A stretch of 64,000 bases of DNA from an uncultured Gemmatimonadota bacterium (GCA_902825965.1 CADEDA010000001.1:362450-426449); one strand, 5' to 3'; counted from the first letter of the stretch, positions 17,794 through 26,087 are shown. A program made the numbers and translations. Notes: generated by a model not told the origin, from the sequence alone.

Positions 17794-18723
17794 ATGCCCA
17801 TGCACACAGCCATTCCCATCCTGCGCGCCGCCTCGCGCGCACTCGTCCTCGCGGCGCTGCTCTCGGCCGCGCCGGCGGCGGCCCAGACCTCCGCGCGGCA
17901 GCGGATCGACACCGCGTTCACCTTCGACCGCACCGGCAGCGTGCATCTCGCGCTCGTCAGCGGCGAGATCCGCGTGACCACCGGCACCACCAGCGAGATC
18001 CGCATCATCGCGAGCATCGAGCGTGGCCGCCTCGAGACCACGCTCACGCGGACCCGCGTCTCCATCGAAGCCCGCTCGGTGAACGGCCGCATGGGCTCCA
18101 CGCGCTACGAGGTCGTCGTACCCGCCGGCGTGCGGGTGCGCGCGTCCGCGGTGTCGGGCGAGGTGGTGGTGCGCGGCACCGGCGGCGAGGTGGAGGCCAG
18201 TTCGGTGAGCGGTGACGTCACGATCGAGGATGCCCGCGGGATCGTCGACGTGGGCTCGGTGTCCGGCGACGTGCAGGTGACCCGCGCCGATGGCCGCGTG
18301 GACATCGAGTCGGTGAGCGGCGACATCGACCTGCACGACGTGGCCGGGGCCCTCAGCGTCGAGACCGTGAGCGGTGAGGTGACCATCAGCGAGGGGCGGC
18401 TCACCTCGCTGCGCGCCGAATCGGTCTCGGGCACCATCTCGTACCGCGGCGCGATCGCCGCACGCGGCGACTACCGCATGAACTCCCACTCCGGCGACGT
18501 GTTCATCACGGTGCCGGCCAACGGCGGCGCCAGCCTCGAGCTCGAGACCTGGAGCGGCGACATCTCGAGCGACTTCCCGCTCACGCTGCAGCCCGGGGAG
18601 AACGTCGGACGGCGCAACCGCCGCATGCAGTTCACCGTCGGCAGCGGCGGGGCCCACATCATCGCCGAGACGTTCAGCGGCGACATCACCATTCGGCGCG
18701 TCAGCGCGCGCAACCCGGAGTGA
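17794..18723 (+). CDS. DUF4097 family secreted beta-repeat protein (first of three)
   Basis: The protein is 309 residues with a signal peptide ending near AAAQ (residue 31). The body is a series of short beta repeats built around SVSGD/SVSGE every 15-20 residues, the hallmark of DUF4097, which is predicted to form a right-handed beta-solenoid. No catalytic motif is visible. It follows the anti-sigma gene by seven bases and touches the next DUF4097 gene, so it is probably part of the sigma-factor operon. Family members are often called putative adhesins, but their function is not established. Location should be periplasmic or cell surface. Confidence 0.85.
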   Translation: MPMHTAIPILRAASRALVLAALLSAAPAAAQTSARQRIDTAFTFDRTGSVHLALVSGEIRVTTGTTSEIRIIASIERGRLETTLTRTRVSIEARSVNGRMGSTRYEVVVPAGVRVRASAVSGEVVVRGTGGEVEASSVSGDVTIEDARGIVDVGSVSGDVQVTRADGRVDIESVSGDIDLHDVAGALSVETVSGEVTISEGRLTSLRAESVSGTISYRGAIAARGDYRMNSHSGDVFITVPANGGASLELETWSGDISSDFPLTLQPGENVGRRNRRMQFTVGSGGAHIIAETFSGDITIRRVSARNPE

Positions 18724-18728
18724 CCGTC

Positions 18729-19520
18729 ATGACCCGCAATCTCCTCCTCGGTACCCTGCTCGTGCTGGCGAGCGCCGGCACGATCGACGCGCAGGACTCC
18801 CGCACCTGGGACTGGAAGGGCACACTCGGCGACGGGCGCACCGTGTACCTCCGCAACGTCAACGGCGACGTGCGCATCGAAGCCGGGACCGGCAACACGG
18901 TGGAGGTCCGCGCCGAGAAGCGCTGGCGCCGCGGCGACCCGGACGACGTGCGCATCGAGGCCCGCCAGGGCGCGAACGGCGGCGACGTGATCATCTGCGC
19001 GTTCTGGAACGAGCGCGCGACCTGCGACGAGAACGGCTATCACTCCAACAACGACCGGGACCGCAACTGGAACAACCGCAATGACGTCTCGGTGCACTTC
19101 GTCGTGACCGTGCCGGTGAACGCGCGCGTCGATGCGAGCACCGTGAACGGGGAGATGGTCGTGACGGGCACCAGCGGCGACGTGGACGCGCGCACGGTGA
19201 ACGGCGACGTCGAGGCGCGTTCGTCGAAGGGCCGCGTGGAGGCCACGACGGTCAACGGCAGCATCACCGTGCGCACCTCGGCGATGAACGCGAGCGGCCT
19301 CGAGTACTCCACCGTCAACGGCTCCATCACCATCGAGATGGATGAGGGCGTCGATGCCCAGGTTAACCTCTCGACGGTCAACGGGCGCATCTCCTCCGAC
19401 TTCCCGCTGACGCTCGAAGGCAGCATCAATCCGCGACGCATCCGCGCCCAACTCGGTCGGGGCGGGCCGACGCTGCGGGCAAGCACCGTCAACGGCAGCA
19501 TCCGCCTGCGCAAACTCTGA
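18729..19520 (+). CDS. DUF4097 family secreted beta-repeat protein (second of three)
   Basis: The protein is 263 residues from the ATG at 18729, chosen because a GGAG lies eight bases upstream; a GTG at 18720 overlaps the previous stop and is the alternative. A signal peptide ends near TIDAQ. Repeats here centre on TVNGD/TVNGS rather than SVSGD, so the gene is a diverged paralogue rather than a recent duplicate. Between strands lies an insert rich in Asn, Asp and Arg (about 100-118). It is the last gene before a strong hairpin at 19576-19612. No function is assigned. Confidence 0.85.
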   Translation: MTRNLLLGTLLVLASAGTIDAQDSRTWDWKGTLGDGRTVYLRNVNGDVRIEAGTGNTVEVRAEKRWRRGDPDDVRIEARQGANGGDVIICAFWNERATCDENGYHSNNDRDRNWNNRNDVSVHFVVTVPVNARVDASTVNGEMVVTGTSGDVDARTVNGDVEARSSKGRVEATTVNGSITVRTSAMNASGLEYSTVNGSITIEMDEGVDAQVNLSTVNGRISSDFPLTLEGSINPRRIRAQLGRGGPTLRASTVNGSIRLRKL

Positions 19521-19575
19521 GGTGGCGGCGCCGGGATCCGGCGCCGACACGACTCGCCCCTCGAGAGGGCTCGCA

Positions 19576-19612
19576 CGAAGGCGCGGCACGGGAAACCGTG
19601 ACCGCGCCTTCG
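19576..19612 (+). terminator. Hairpin terminator after the sigma/DUF4097 operon
   Basis: An 11-bp perfect stem continues, past one bulged A, into a 5-bp inner stem closed by a GAAA tetraloop. It lies 55 bases after the second DUF4097 stop and just before a new promoter-like TAGATT. No T-tract follows. Confidence 0.65.
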
Positions 19613-19615
19613 CCG

Positions 19616-19621
19616 TAGATT
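19616..19621 (+). promoter_or_regulatory. Candidate -10 element (TAGATT) for the third DUF4097-like gene
   Basis: TAGATT lies four bases after the terminator hairpin and 26 bases before the GTG at 19648. The same hexamer occurs upstream of the cardiolipin synthase gene on the other strand. No convincing -35 is visible. The call rests on position and recurrence. Confidence 0.35.
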
Positions 19622-19647
19622 CCCCTGTCTCCACCACAGGGGTCCTC

Positions 19648-20460
19648 GTGTCGCCGCGTCGCCTGCTCGCCCCGCTCGTGCTCGCCGCCGTCGCCGCCTG
19701 CGACGGCGCGTCGGATCTGCCGCTGCAGACCCGCGAGAACGCCTTCCGTTGGACCGGACGCGTGCCGGCGGGCCAATCGGTCTTCATCCGCGACCTCAAC
19801 GGCAACGTGGATGTCGCGCCGAGTCCGGACGACAGCGTGCGCGTGAGCGCCCGGATCGTGTGGCGGAAGGGCGATCCCGACCGCGAACTGCAGATCTCCG
19901 GCGCGATCGTGCCCGAAGGCGCGCTGCTCTGTGCGCTCACCCGCAATGGCACCTGCGCCGTGGGTGAGCTCGAGGGCAAGAAGGACTTGAGCACGGACAC
20001 GGATGCGCGTGTGCATCTCACCGTCGCCGTGCCGACCGGCGTGCGTGTGGACGTGGTCGGCCTCAACGGCGACATGACCGTCGCCGCCGCGGCCCCGGTC
20101 GCGGTCCGCTCCCTGAACGGTGACGTCATGGTCGCGACGGCGGTCGGACCGGTGCGCGCCGAGACGCTCAACGGCAACATCGATCTCCGCATGAGCTCGC
20201 TCACGGGCACCGACAGCGTGGTGGCGAAGACGCTCAACGGCAACGTCTACGTGTATCTCACCGAACTCACGGATGCCGTGGTGGACCTCGAAGCGAAGAT
20301 CGGCCGGGTCGGGTCGGATTTCCCGCTCACGGTCGCGGGCGAGGTGCGGGACAAGACGCTGCGCTCCACGGTGGGCGCGGGCTCGCGCGTGATCCACCTG
20401 CGCTCGGTCACGGGCGACGCCTTCATCCGACGGCTCGACGCGAGCGGCCGCGCACCCTGA
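19648..20460 (+). CDS. DUF4097-like beta-repeat lipoprotein (third of three)
   Basis: The GTG at 19648 is chosen because an AGGGG precedes it and it yields a clean lipoprotein signal peptide with the lipobox VAAC; longer frames run through the upstream hairpin. The protein is 270 residues. It carries SLNGD, TLNGN and DLNGN repeats, the same short-strand pattern as its two neighbours, but is lipid-anchored rather than freely secreted. It sits behind its own promoter-like hexamer after a terminator, so it may be expressed separately from the sigma-factor operon. The function is unknown. Confidence 0.82.
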   Translation: MSPRRLLAPLVLAAVAACDGASDLPLQTRENAFRWTGRVPAGQSVFIRDLNGNVDVAPSPDDSVRVSARIVWRKGDPDRELQISGAIVPEGALLCALTRNGTCAVGELEGKKDLSTDTDARVHLTVAVPTGVRVDVVGLNGDMTVAAAAPVAVRSLNGDVMVATAVGPVRAETLNGNIDLRMSSLTGTDSVVAKTLNGNVYVYLTELTDAVVDLEAKIGRVGSDFPLTVAGEVRDKTLRSTVGAGSRVIHLRSVTGDAFIRRLDASGRAP

Positions 20461-20491
20461 CGCCACGGGCCCCGCGGAAGCCCGTTGGCGG

Positions 20492-20497
20492 TATCTT
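20492..20497 (+). promoter_or_regulatory. Candidate -10 element (TATCTT) for matBC
   Basis: TATCTT ends 11 bases before the ATG at 20509. With normal spacing transcription would start about five bases before the start codon, giving an almost leaderless mRNA. No Shine-Dalgarno sequence is seen. Confidence 0.4.
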
Positions 20498-20508
20498 CCC
20501 GGCGCCCG

Positions 20509-22002
20509 ATGCACCTCCTCGACCTGTACGCCCCGTCGCTGCACGGGCGCCGCGACCACGCGGCGCTCGAGGTCGCCGACGCCCACGGCGCGCTGCAGCG
20601 GCTCACCTTCGGGGACCTCGACGCACGCAGTGACGCGCTCGCGGCCGGGCTCCGACACCGCGGACTGGACCGCGGCGATCGCCTCGCGGTCTGCCTGCCG
20701 AACCGCCTGGAAGTCATCGACCTCTGGCTCGCGGCGATGAAGCTCGGGCTCATCGTCGTGCCCATCAACGTGCTCTACCGTGGGCACGAGATCGGACACA
20801 TCGTGGGCGATGCGGGCCCGCGCGCGGTCGTGACCACGGCCGACCGGGCGTCCGACTTCGGGTCGACGGATGTCTGGGACGTCGAGGAACTGGCACACGC
20901 CGCCGCTCGACCGACCGCAGCCGGCGTGCGGCCGGCGCTCGGCGCCGAGTCACCCGCGGCGCTGATGTACACGTCCGGCACCACGGGCGCGGCCAAGGGT
21001 GCCGTCCTCACCCACGGCAACTTCGTCGCCAATGCCCGCGCCCTGCTGGCGGCGTGGGAGATCACCGCGGCGGACCGCTACCTCGCTGCGCTCCCGCTCT
21101 TCCACGTCCACGGCCTCGGCAACGGCCTCCAGTGCTGGCTCGCGAGCGGCTGCCACATGCGCCTGGTGGACCGATTCGACCATACCCAGGCCCAGGGCTG
21201 GTTCACCGCCTATCGGCCCACGCTGTTCTTCGGCGTGCCCACGATGTACGTGCGCCTGCTCGAGACGGACGCCGCATCGGCGCGGGCGATCGGTGCGGCC
21301 GCGCGATTGTTCGTCTCGGGGTCGGCGCCCTTGCCGCCCGCCGTGCTCGAGGCCTTCCACGCGCGATTCGGCCACGTGATCCTCGAGCGCTACGGCATGA
21401 CCGAGACCCTCATGAACGTGAGCAATCCACTCCACGGCGAACGTCGGCCCGGGACGGTGGGGCTGCCGTTGCCCGGCGTCGAGGTCGAGATCCGCAGCGC
21501 GTCGGACGGGGACGCGACCGCCGTGGCGGATGGTGTCGCCGGCGAGCTCTACGTGCGCGGCGCCAACGTGTGCGCCGGCTACTGGCAACGCCCGGACGCG
21601 ACGGCGGCGGCGTTCCGCGATGGATGGTTCCGCACCGGCGACCTCGGCGTACGTGCGCCCGACGGCTACATCACCCTGCAGGGCCGGCGCAGCGACCTGA
21701 TCATCTCGGGTGGCTTCAACATCTATCCGCGCGAGATCGAGGAACTGCTCGCCGCGCTGCCGGGGGTCCGCGAAGCCGCCGTGATGGGCGTGCCGGACGC
21801 GACCCGAGGGGAAGTACCGGTGGCGTACGTCGTCAGCGACGACCGGCGCGACGAGGGGACCTTCGCGGCCGCACTCGACACTGCCCTGCGCGCCCGCATC
21901 GCTTCGTTCAAGGTGCCGCGCGCGTTCGTGCGGGTGCCGCAGCTCCCGCGCACCGCACTCGGCAAGGTGCAGAAGCACCTGCTGCCGCCCTGGCGTCCAT
22001 GA
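20509..22002 (+). CDS. matB: Malonyl-CoA synthetase (AMP-forming acyl-CoA ligase)
   Basis: The protein is 497 residues from the ATG at 20509. It has the adenylation motif YTSGTTGAAKGA (about 154-165), the segment ERYGMTET (293-300) followed by a conserved SNP (305-307), GTVGLPLPGVEVEI, the hinge region GRRSDLIISGGFNIYP and the C-terminal lysine motif LGKVQKH. The ERYGMTExxMxxSNP block and the length match MatB, which converts malonate, CoA and ATP to malonyl-CoA, AMP and pyrophosphate. The next gene is a MatC-like carrier overlapping by ATGA, which supports malonate as substrate. Related short dicarboxylates remain possible. Confidence 0.87.
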   Translation: MHLLDLYAPSLHGRRDHAALEVADAHGALQRLTFGDLDARSDALAAGLRHRGLDRGDRLAVCLPNRLEVIDLWLAAMKLGLIVVPINVLYRGHEIGHIVGDAGPRAVVTTADRASDFGSTDVWDVEELAHAAARPTAAGVRPALGAESPAALMYTSGTTGAAKGAVLTHGNFVANARALLAAWEITAADRYLAALPLFHVHGLGNGLQCWLASGCHMRLVDRFDHTQAQGWFTAYRPTLFFGVPTMYVRLLETDAASARAIGAAARLFVSGSAPLPPAVLEAFHARFGHVILERYGMTETLMNVSNPLHGERRPGTVGLPLPGVEVEIRSASDGDATAVADGVAGELYVRGANVCAGYWQRPDATAAAFRDGWFRTGDLGVRAPDGYITLQGRRSDLIISGGFNIYPREIEELLAALPGVREAAVMGVPDATRGEVPVAYVVSDDRRDEGTFAAALDTALRARIASFKVPRAFVRVPQLPRTALGKVQKHLLPPWRP

Positions 22003-23243
22003 ACGCCGCGACGCTCTCGGTCGTCGCACTGGGCGTGGTGATCCTCGCGAGCTTCGGCACGCGGCTCAACATCGGTGTGCTCGCGCTGTCGTTGGCGTGG
22101 GTGGTGGCGGTGTACGCCGCCGACTGGCGCCTCGACGCGGTGATGGCGGCGTTCCCCTCGTCGCTGTTCCTCACGCTGGTCGGCGTCACCCTGCTCTTCG
22201 GCGTCGCCCAGGCCAACGGCACCATGGCCGCCCTCACGCAGCGTGCACTCGCGCTCTGCGGGGGGCGGGCGTCCTGGCTGCCGCCGCTGTTCTTCCTGCT
22301 GGCCGGCGTGATCAGCTCGCTCGGTCCCGGCGCGATCGCCACGCTCGCATTGATGGCACCGCTGGCGATGACCGCCGCCACGCGGGCCAAGGTGCCCGTG
22401 CTGCTCGCCGCGCTCATGATCGGCAACGGCGCGAACGCCGGGAACCTCTCGCCGTTCAGCGCGGTGGGCGTGGTCGTCGCGGCGGGCATGGCGAAGATCG
22501 GACTCGAGGGCCATGCCTGGGCCGTCTTCCTGGCCAACTTCACTGCACACGTGTTGGCGGCGGCCGGGGCCTGGCTGCTCTTCGGCGGCCTCGCCCTGCG
22601 GCGGGCGGCACCGGTGGTGGTCGTCGAGGGCGCCGCCGCGTTCACGCGCGCCCATCGGCTCACGATGGCGGTCGGCCTGCTCTGGATGGCGGCCGTGGTC
22701 CTGCTCAAGGTGCCCATCGGGCTGGCCGCGTTCGCCGCAGCGGGGCTGTTGATCCTCGCGCACGCAGCCGACGACGCCGCCGCGCTCAAGGAAGTGCCGT
22801 GGGCCGTGATCGTGATGGTCTGCGGCGTGAGCGTGCTGGTCGCCGTGGTCGAGGGCAGCGGTGGGCTCGACCTCTTCAGCCGCGGATTGGCGTCGGTCTC
22901 GACGCCCGCGACCATCAATGGCACCATCGCATTCATCACGGGAGCCATCAGCACCTACAGCTCCACGTCGGGCGTGGTGTATCCGACCTTCCTGCCCACG
23001 GTCCCGAGCGTGGTCGCGCGACTCGGCGGCGGCGACCCGCTGGAGATCGCACTCAGCATCAACGTCGGGGCGGCCCTGGTGGATGTCTCGCCCATCTCCA
23101 CGCTCGGCGCCCTCTGCATCGCGGCACTGCCCAAGGGCGAGACGGCCGAGCGCCTGTTCCGCCAGTTGATGCTGTGGAGCCTCGCGATGACCGTGGTGGG
23201 CGCGGTGTTCTGCCAGCTGTTCATCCGGTACTTCGCGTTCTGA
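21999..23243 (+). CDS. matC: MatC-like dicarboxylate (malonate) carrier
   Basis: The protein is 414 residues, highly hydrophobic, with about ten or eleven membrane segments. The ATG at 21999 overlaps the matB stop as ATGA. Residues such as NGANAGNLSPFSAVGVV and TYSSTSGVVYPTFLPT are typical of the MatC/CitM-like ion transporter superfamily, with two inward loops bearing small residues. With MatB it forms a minimal uptake-and-activation route that feeds malonyl-CoA to fatty acid synthesis. No malonate decarboxylase or malonyl-CoA decarboxylase gene is present nearby. A hairpin follows the stop. Confidence 0.83.
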   Translation: MNAATLSVVALGVVILASFGTRLNIGVLALSLAWVVAVYAADWRLDAVMAAFPSSLFLTLVGVTLLFGVAQANGTMAALTQRALALCGGRASWLPPLFFLLAGVISSLGPGAIATLALMAPLAMTAATRAKVPVLLAALMIGNGANAGNLSPFSAVGVVVAAGMAKIGLEGHAWAVFLANFTAHVLAAAGAWLLFGGLALRRAAPVVVVEGAAAFTRAHRLTMAVGLLWMAAVVLLKVPIGLAAFAAAGLLILAHAADDAAALKEVPWAVIVMVCGVSVLVAVVEGSGGLDLFSRGLASVSTPATINGTIAFITGAISTYSSTSGVVYPTFLPTVPSVVARLGGGDPLEIALSINVGAALVDVSPISTLGALCIAALPKGETAERLFRQLMLWSLAMTVVGAVFCQLFIRYFAF

Positions 23244-23256
23244 GCCACGCCGGGCC

Positions 23257-23284
23257 GGCGGCGCGCCCCTGGAGGCGCGCCGCC
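23257..23284. terminator. Bidirectional hairpin terminator between matC and mscL
   Basis: A perfect 11-bp GC-only stem (23257-23267 with 23274-23284) and a 6-nt loop lie between the convergent matC and mscL stops. No T-tract flanks it on either side. Confidence 0.65.
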
Positions 23285-23295
23285 AGCCACGACGC

Positions 23296-23595
23296 TCACT
23301 TCTTCGAGACGACGTCCTCCTTCATCACCTTCTTGGCGAAGACGAAGACGATCCACGCGACGATCACGAAGTCGATCACCGCGCCCAGGAAGGGCCCCCA
23401 CACGAGCTTGATGCCGCCGATGTCGAAGGCGGCGGCGCGCCAATCCCCGGACGGCAGCGCTGCGGTGACGAGTGGCATGAGGATCCCATCGACGAGCGAG
23501 GAGACCATGGCGTTGGCCTTGCCGCCGATGATCACGGCGATCGCCAAGCCGATGACGCCGTACTGCTTGAGGAACTCCATGAACTCTTTCCGCAT
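23296..23595 (-). CDS. mscL: Large-conductance mechanosensitive channel MscL
   Basis: The protein is 99 residues. The ATG at 23595 is backed by a strong AAGGAG eight bases upstream, one of the few clear ribosome sites in this window. Sequence features are the amphipathic N-terminal helix (RKEFMEFLKQYGVIGLA), the pore-lining first membrane helix AVIIGGKANAMVSSLV, a short periplasmic loop and a second helix (FVIVAWIVFVFAKK). The length is near the short end of the family because the C-terminal cytoplasmic bundle is truncated. The channel opens under membrane tension to relieve hypo-osmotic shock. Confidence 0.92.
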   Translation of the reverse strand: MRKEFMEFLKQYGVIGLAIAVIIGGKANAMVSSLVDGILMPLVTAALPSGDWRAAAFDIGGIKLVWGPFLGAVIDFVIVAWIVFVFAKKVMKEDVVSKK

Positions 23596-24050
23596 CTCGT
23601 GCTCCTTACATGGAAGGGGGATATCCGCGTGCGCTGACCGCGGACGCTGCCGGACGACCTCGCGGAACCGCCCTCGCGAAATGCCCGGCAACGCGCAAAG
23701 GTGCACGCTCCCGGCCTCGCACGCACGGGCGGCGCGGGGGTCAGGAACGGCCCAACTATCACACTGTGAGCCGAGCCTTCAAGTCTTTGAAGCGTCGGAC
23801 GGTCGTTCAACACGACGTGACAGCTGCACCGTGGTTTTCTGCAAGTCGTTGCTGAATAGTGAGTTATGCGGGCATGACCCAGACCGGCCATGAGCTGTCG
23901 CGTTTCGATCCGCTGCCGATTTTCGGCGCGGTTGGCCCGGTTTCTGCCTCATCCGGCTGTGACAGAACATTCGGACCCTGCGTCTCCTCGCCGAATCGCA
24001 ACGGTCTTCACGGCTTCCCACCGCAGCAACTCACACAGGGGTTTCACGAC
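23596..24050. other. Intergenic region between divergent mscL and the DUF4402 gene
   Basis: This 455-bp stretch is the longest gene-free region in the window and must hold promoters in both directions. The middle (about 23760-23880) is less GC-rich than the flanks and includes a small palindrome around CTTCAAGTCTTTGAAG. The start at 24051 has an AGGGG about ten bases upstream. I tried to fit a c-di-GMP riboswitch core and could not. Reading frames that cross it have no family resemblance. A regulatory leader is possible but unproven. Confidence 0.5.
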
Positions 24051-24575
24051 ATGCGCAAGCTCGCCACGATCGCCGGTTTCGCCCTCATGCTCGCCGCCAA
24101 CTCGGCTTCCGCTCAGGTCAGCGGCAACATGACCGCCACCGCCACGGTCGGCGCCGCGCTCGCGGTGTCGGCGGCGCCCGGTGTCGCCGGTCAGATCCGC
24201 TTCGGTACGCTCGCGCAGGGTGCGGGTGCCACGACGGTGCTGCCCTCGGCTGCCTCGGCTGGCCGCTTCGATGTGACCGGCATCGCCGGGACGGCGCTCG
24301 CGATCACCTTCACGTCGCTGCCGGCCACGCTGAACGGCCCTGCCGGCGCCACCATCCCGATGACGGCGTACCAGGCCTGCTTCACGGCCACGACGGTCAA
24401 TGCTGGCTGCGCCGCGCAGGCGATCACCGTCGGCCCCGCGATGACGGGCGGCCCGGCGCTCTCCGGCACCGGCCTCGGCTACGTGTGGATCGGTGCGACG
24501 CTCGGGGCGATCGGTGGCGGCCAGGTGGTCGGCACGTACACCGGCACGGTGACGATCCAGATCGTCGCGCTCTGA
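24051..24575 (+). CDS. DUF4402 secreted protein, probable pilus-like subunit
   Basis: The protein is 174 residues with a classic signal peptide ending SASAQ (residue 22). The mature part is Gly/Ala/Thr-rich with alternating strands, a FGTLAQGAG segment, two cysteines (in YQACFTA and AGCAAQ) and a final TYTGTVTIQIV strand, matching DUF4402. Such proteins have an immunoglobulin-like fold resembling pilus subunits and often lie beside chaperone-usher genes. Here a second DUF4402 gene, a PapD-like chaperone and an usher follow on the same strand, so a subunit role is likely. A hairpin at 24616 separates it from the others, so it may be made in excess. Confidence 0.82.
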   Translation: MRKLATIAGFALMLAANSASAQVSGNMTATATVGAALAVSAAPGVAGQIRFGTLAQGAGATTVLPSAASAGRFDVTGIAGTALAITFTSLPATLNGPAGATIPMTAYQACFTATTVNAGCAAQAITVGPAMTGGPALSGTGLGYVWIGATLGAIGGGQVVGTYTGTVTIQIVAL

Positions 24576-24615
24576 GTCAGGCGCAGCTCCGGCGGCTCGA
24601 CCGCCGCCGGCAACG

Positions 24616-24647
24616 GACGATGCCCGCGCGACCGCGCGGGCATCGTC
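24616..24647 (+). terminator. Hairpin terminator between the two DUF4402 genes
   Basis: A 14-bp perfect stem with a 4-nt loop (GACC) lies 40 bases after the first DUF4402 stop and directly before the next promoter-like TACTTT. It could act as a full or partial terminator that sets the ratio of the two subunits. Confidence 0.65.
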
Positions 24648-24649
24648 GT

Positions 24650-24655
24650 TACTTT
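24650..24655 (+). promoter_or_regulatory. Candidate -10 element (TACTTT) giving a leaderless transcript
   Basis: TACTTT ends six bases before the GTG at 24662, exactly where a -10 element would place transcription start on the first base of the start codon. There is no room for a ribosome-binding site. It lies three bases after a strong terminator hairpin. Confidence 0.45.
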
Positions 24656-24661
24656 CCCCCC

Positions 24662-25162
24662 GTGCACCTCCTCCGGCGTCCGTCGCTCCGCGGCACCGCG
24701 GTCGCAGTCTGGCTCGCACTCGTCGCCGTGGCGGCTGGCGCGACGACGCTCGCGGCGCAGACCTCGCTCCGGATCAACGTGGTGCGCTCGCTCGCGTTCG
24801 ATCGACTCGCGCCCGGCATGCCGACGATGAGCCGCGGCACCGTTCCCACGGACACGGGGGTCTTCGAGGTCCTCGGCCCGCCTGGCACCCCCATTGAAGT
24901 CTGGTTCACCTTGCCTGCCGCCTTCGACGGCCCGGCCGGCGCCACGCTGCCGCTGACTTTCGACCCCAGTTCGGCGTCATTCTCGGCAGCGCAGTCCACC
25001 GCCGATCGCATCCCCTTCGACCCGCGCCTGCGCCACCAGTTCAGGATCCCGCCCAGTGGCCGCATGCTGATCTTCCTCGCGGGGCGTGTGCTGGTCGGCT
25101 CCGATCAAGCCCCCGGGCAGTACCGCGCATCGATCGTGCTGTTCGCCAATCAGATCACCTAG
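24662..25162 (+). CDS. DUF4402-like secreted protein, second pilus-like subunit
   Basis: The protein is 166 residues from the GTG at 24662; the frame upstream runs through a terminator hairpin and is rejected. The signal peptide ends near TLAAQ. The mature region has the strand pattern VVRSLAFDRLAPGMP, FDGPAGATLPLTFDP, FRIPPSGRMLIFLAGRV and a final PGQYRASIVLFANQ strand, similar to the first DUF4402 protein but without its cysteine pair. It precedes the chaperone gene by 38 bases. It is probably a minor or tip subunit of the same fibre, by position rather than by proof. Confidence 0.75.
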   Translation: MHLLRRPSLRGTAVAVWLALVAVAAGATTLAAQTSLRINVVRSLAFDRLAPGMPTMSRGTVPTDTGVFEVLGPPGTPIEVWFTLPAAFDGPAGATLPLTFDPSSASFSAAQSTADRIPFDPRLRHQFRIPPSGRMLIFLAGRVLVGSDQAPGQYRASIVLFANQIT

Positions 25163-25200
25163 TCGTCCCCTCGTCTCCCGTTCGTCGCGCACCCGCCTCC

Positions 25201-26076
25201 ATGACCGCCATCACCGCGCTCCTCGGTCGGTTCCTCCATCGGTACGCCCCGCGCGTCCGTCATGCGGTGCTGCTCGCCTCGTGCGCGCCGAGCCTGCTCG
25301 TGGCGCAGGGCGTCGTGGTCTCGCCACCGACGCTGGTGATCGATCATCGCGTGCGCTCCGGCGCGCTGGAACTGTTCAACCCCAGCGATCGCCCCATCGA
25401 GGTGCGGATCGAGATGCTGTTCGGCTACCCGGTCACGGACAGCAGCGGGCAGTTCGGGCTCGAGACGCCGGCCTCCCCGCCACCCGGCATGCGGGCCGCC
25501 ACCACCTGGGTGGAGGCATTCCCCGCCCGACTGACCATTCCTGGCTCGGGCCGGCAGACCGTGCGCTTCCTCGCGCGGCCTCCCGCCACACTCGCCGACG
25601 GGGAGTACTTCAGTCGCGTGGTGGTGACCTCCAAGTTCGCCACGCCCACGGCGGCGGGCGGCGCGGATGCCATCCGCACGGAACTCTCCGTGGAGGTGCG
25701 TGCCGTGACGACCCTGCTCTACCGCAAGGGTAGTCCCGCGGCGACGATCCGCGTCTCGGAGGCGACCGTGACCCAAGGCCGCGACTCGCTCGACGTGCGT
25801 GTCACCGCCACGCCGGGCGGCACGGCTGCCTTCCTCGGCACGCTCACCTACGCGCTGCTCAACGAGGCCGGTGCGGTCGTCGCCAGTCACGCACAACCCG
25901 TGAGCATCTACGTCCCGGTGACACCGCGTGTGCGCCTGCCGCTGGCCGGCGTCGCGCCGGGTTCCTATCGCCTGCGCGTGCGCGCGACCGCCGAACGCGG
26001 CGACCTGCCCGCGGCCGTGATCCTGCCGGTCACCGCGTCGGAGTCCATCACGCCGCTGCGCATCGCGCCGCGCTGA
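25201..26076 (+). CDS. PapD-like periplasmic pilus chaperone
   Basis: The protein is 291 residues with a signal peptide ending near LLVAQ (about residue 36). The first domain has VVVSPPTLVIDHRVRSGALELFNPSDRPIEVRI, here read in parts: a PPTLVID start, a basic residue and a LFNPSDRP turn typical of the first strands of fimbrial chaperones. A QTVRFLARPP strand corresponds to the subunit-binding G1 edge. A second beta domain of about 120 residues follows. Such chaperones complete the fold of pilus subunits in the periplasm and deliver them to the usher, which is the next gene. Sequence is divergent, so the call leans partly on context. Confidence 0.78.
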   Translation: MTAITALLGRFLHRYAPRVRHAVLLASCAPSLLVAQGVVVSPPTLVIDHRVRSGALELFNPSDRPIEVRIEMLFGYPVTDSSGQFGLETPASPPPGMRAATTWVEAFPARLTIPGSGRQTVRFLARPPATLADGEYFSRVVVTSKFATPTAAGGADAIRTELSVEVRAVTTLLYRKGSPAATIRVSEATVTQGRDSLDVRVTATPGGTAAFLGTLTYALLNEAGAVVASHAQPVSIYVPVTPRVRLPLAGVAPGSYRLRVRATAERGDLPAAVILPVTASESITPLRIAPR

Positions 26077-26087
26077 CCGGACACCAG

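Noticed and set aside
23596..24050. c-di-GMP riboswitch upstream of the DUF4402 gene
   Set aside because: I could not find the conserved core or the tetraloop-receptor pattern. Only ordinary intergenic sequence with a short palindrome is visible.
24485..24661. Longer start for the second DUF4402 gene
   Set aside because: The extension would run through a 14-bp terminator hairpin and destroy the signal peptide at the N-terminus.
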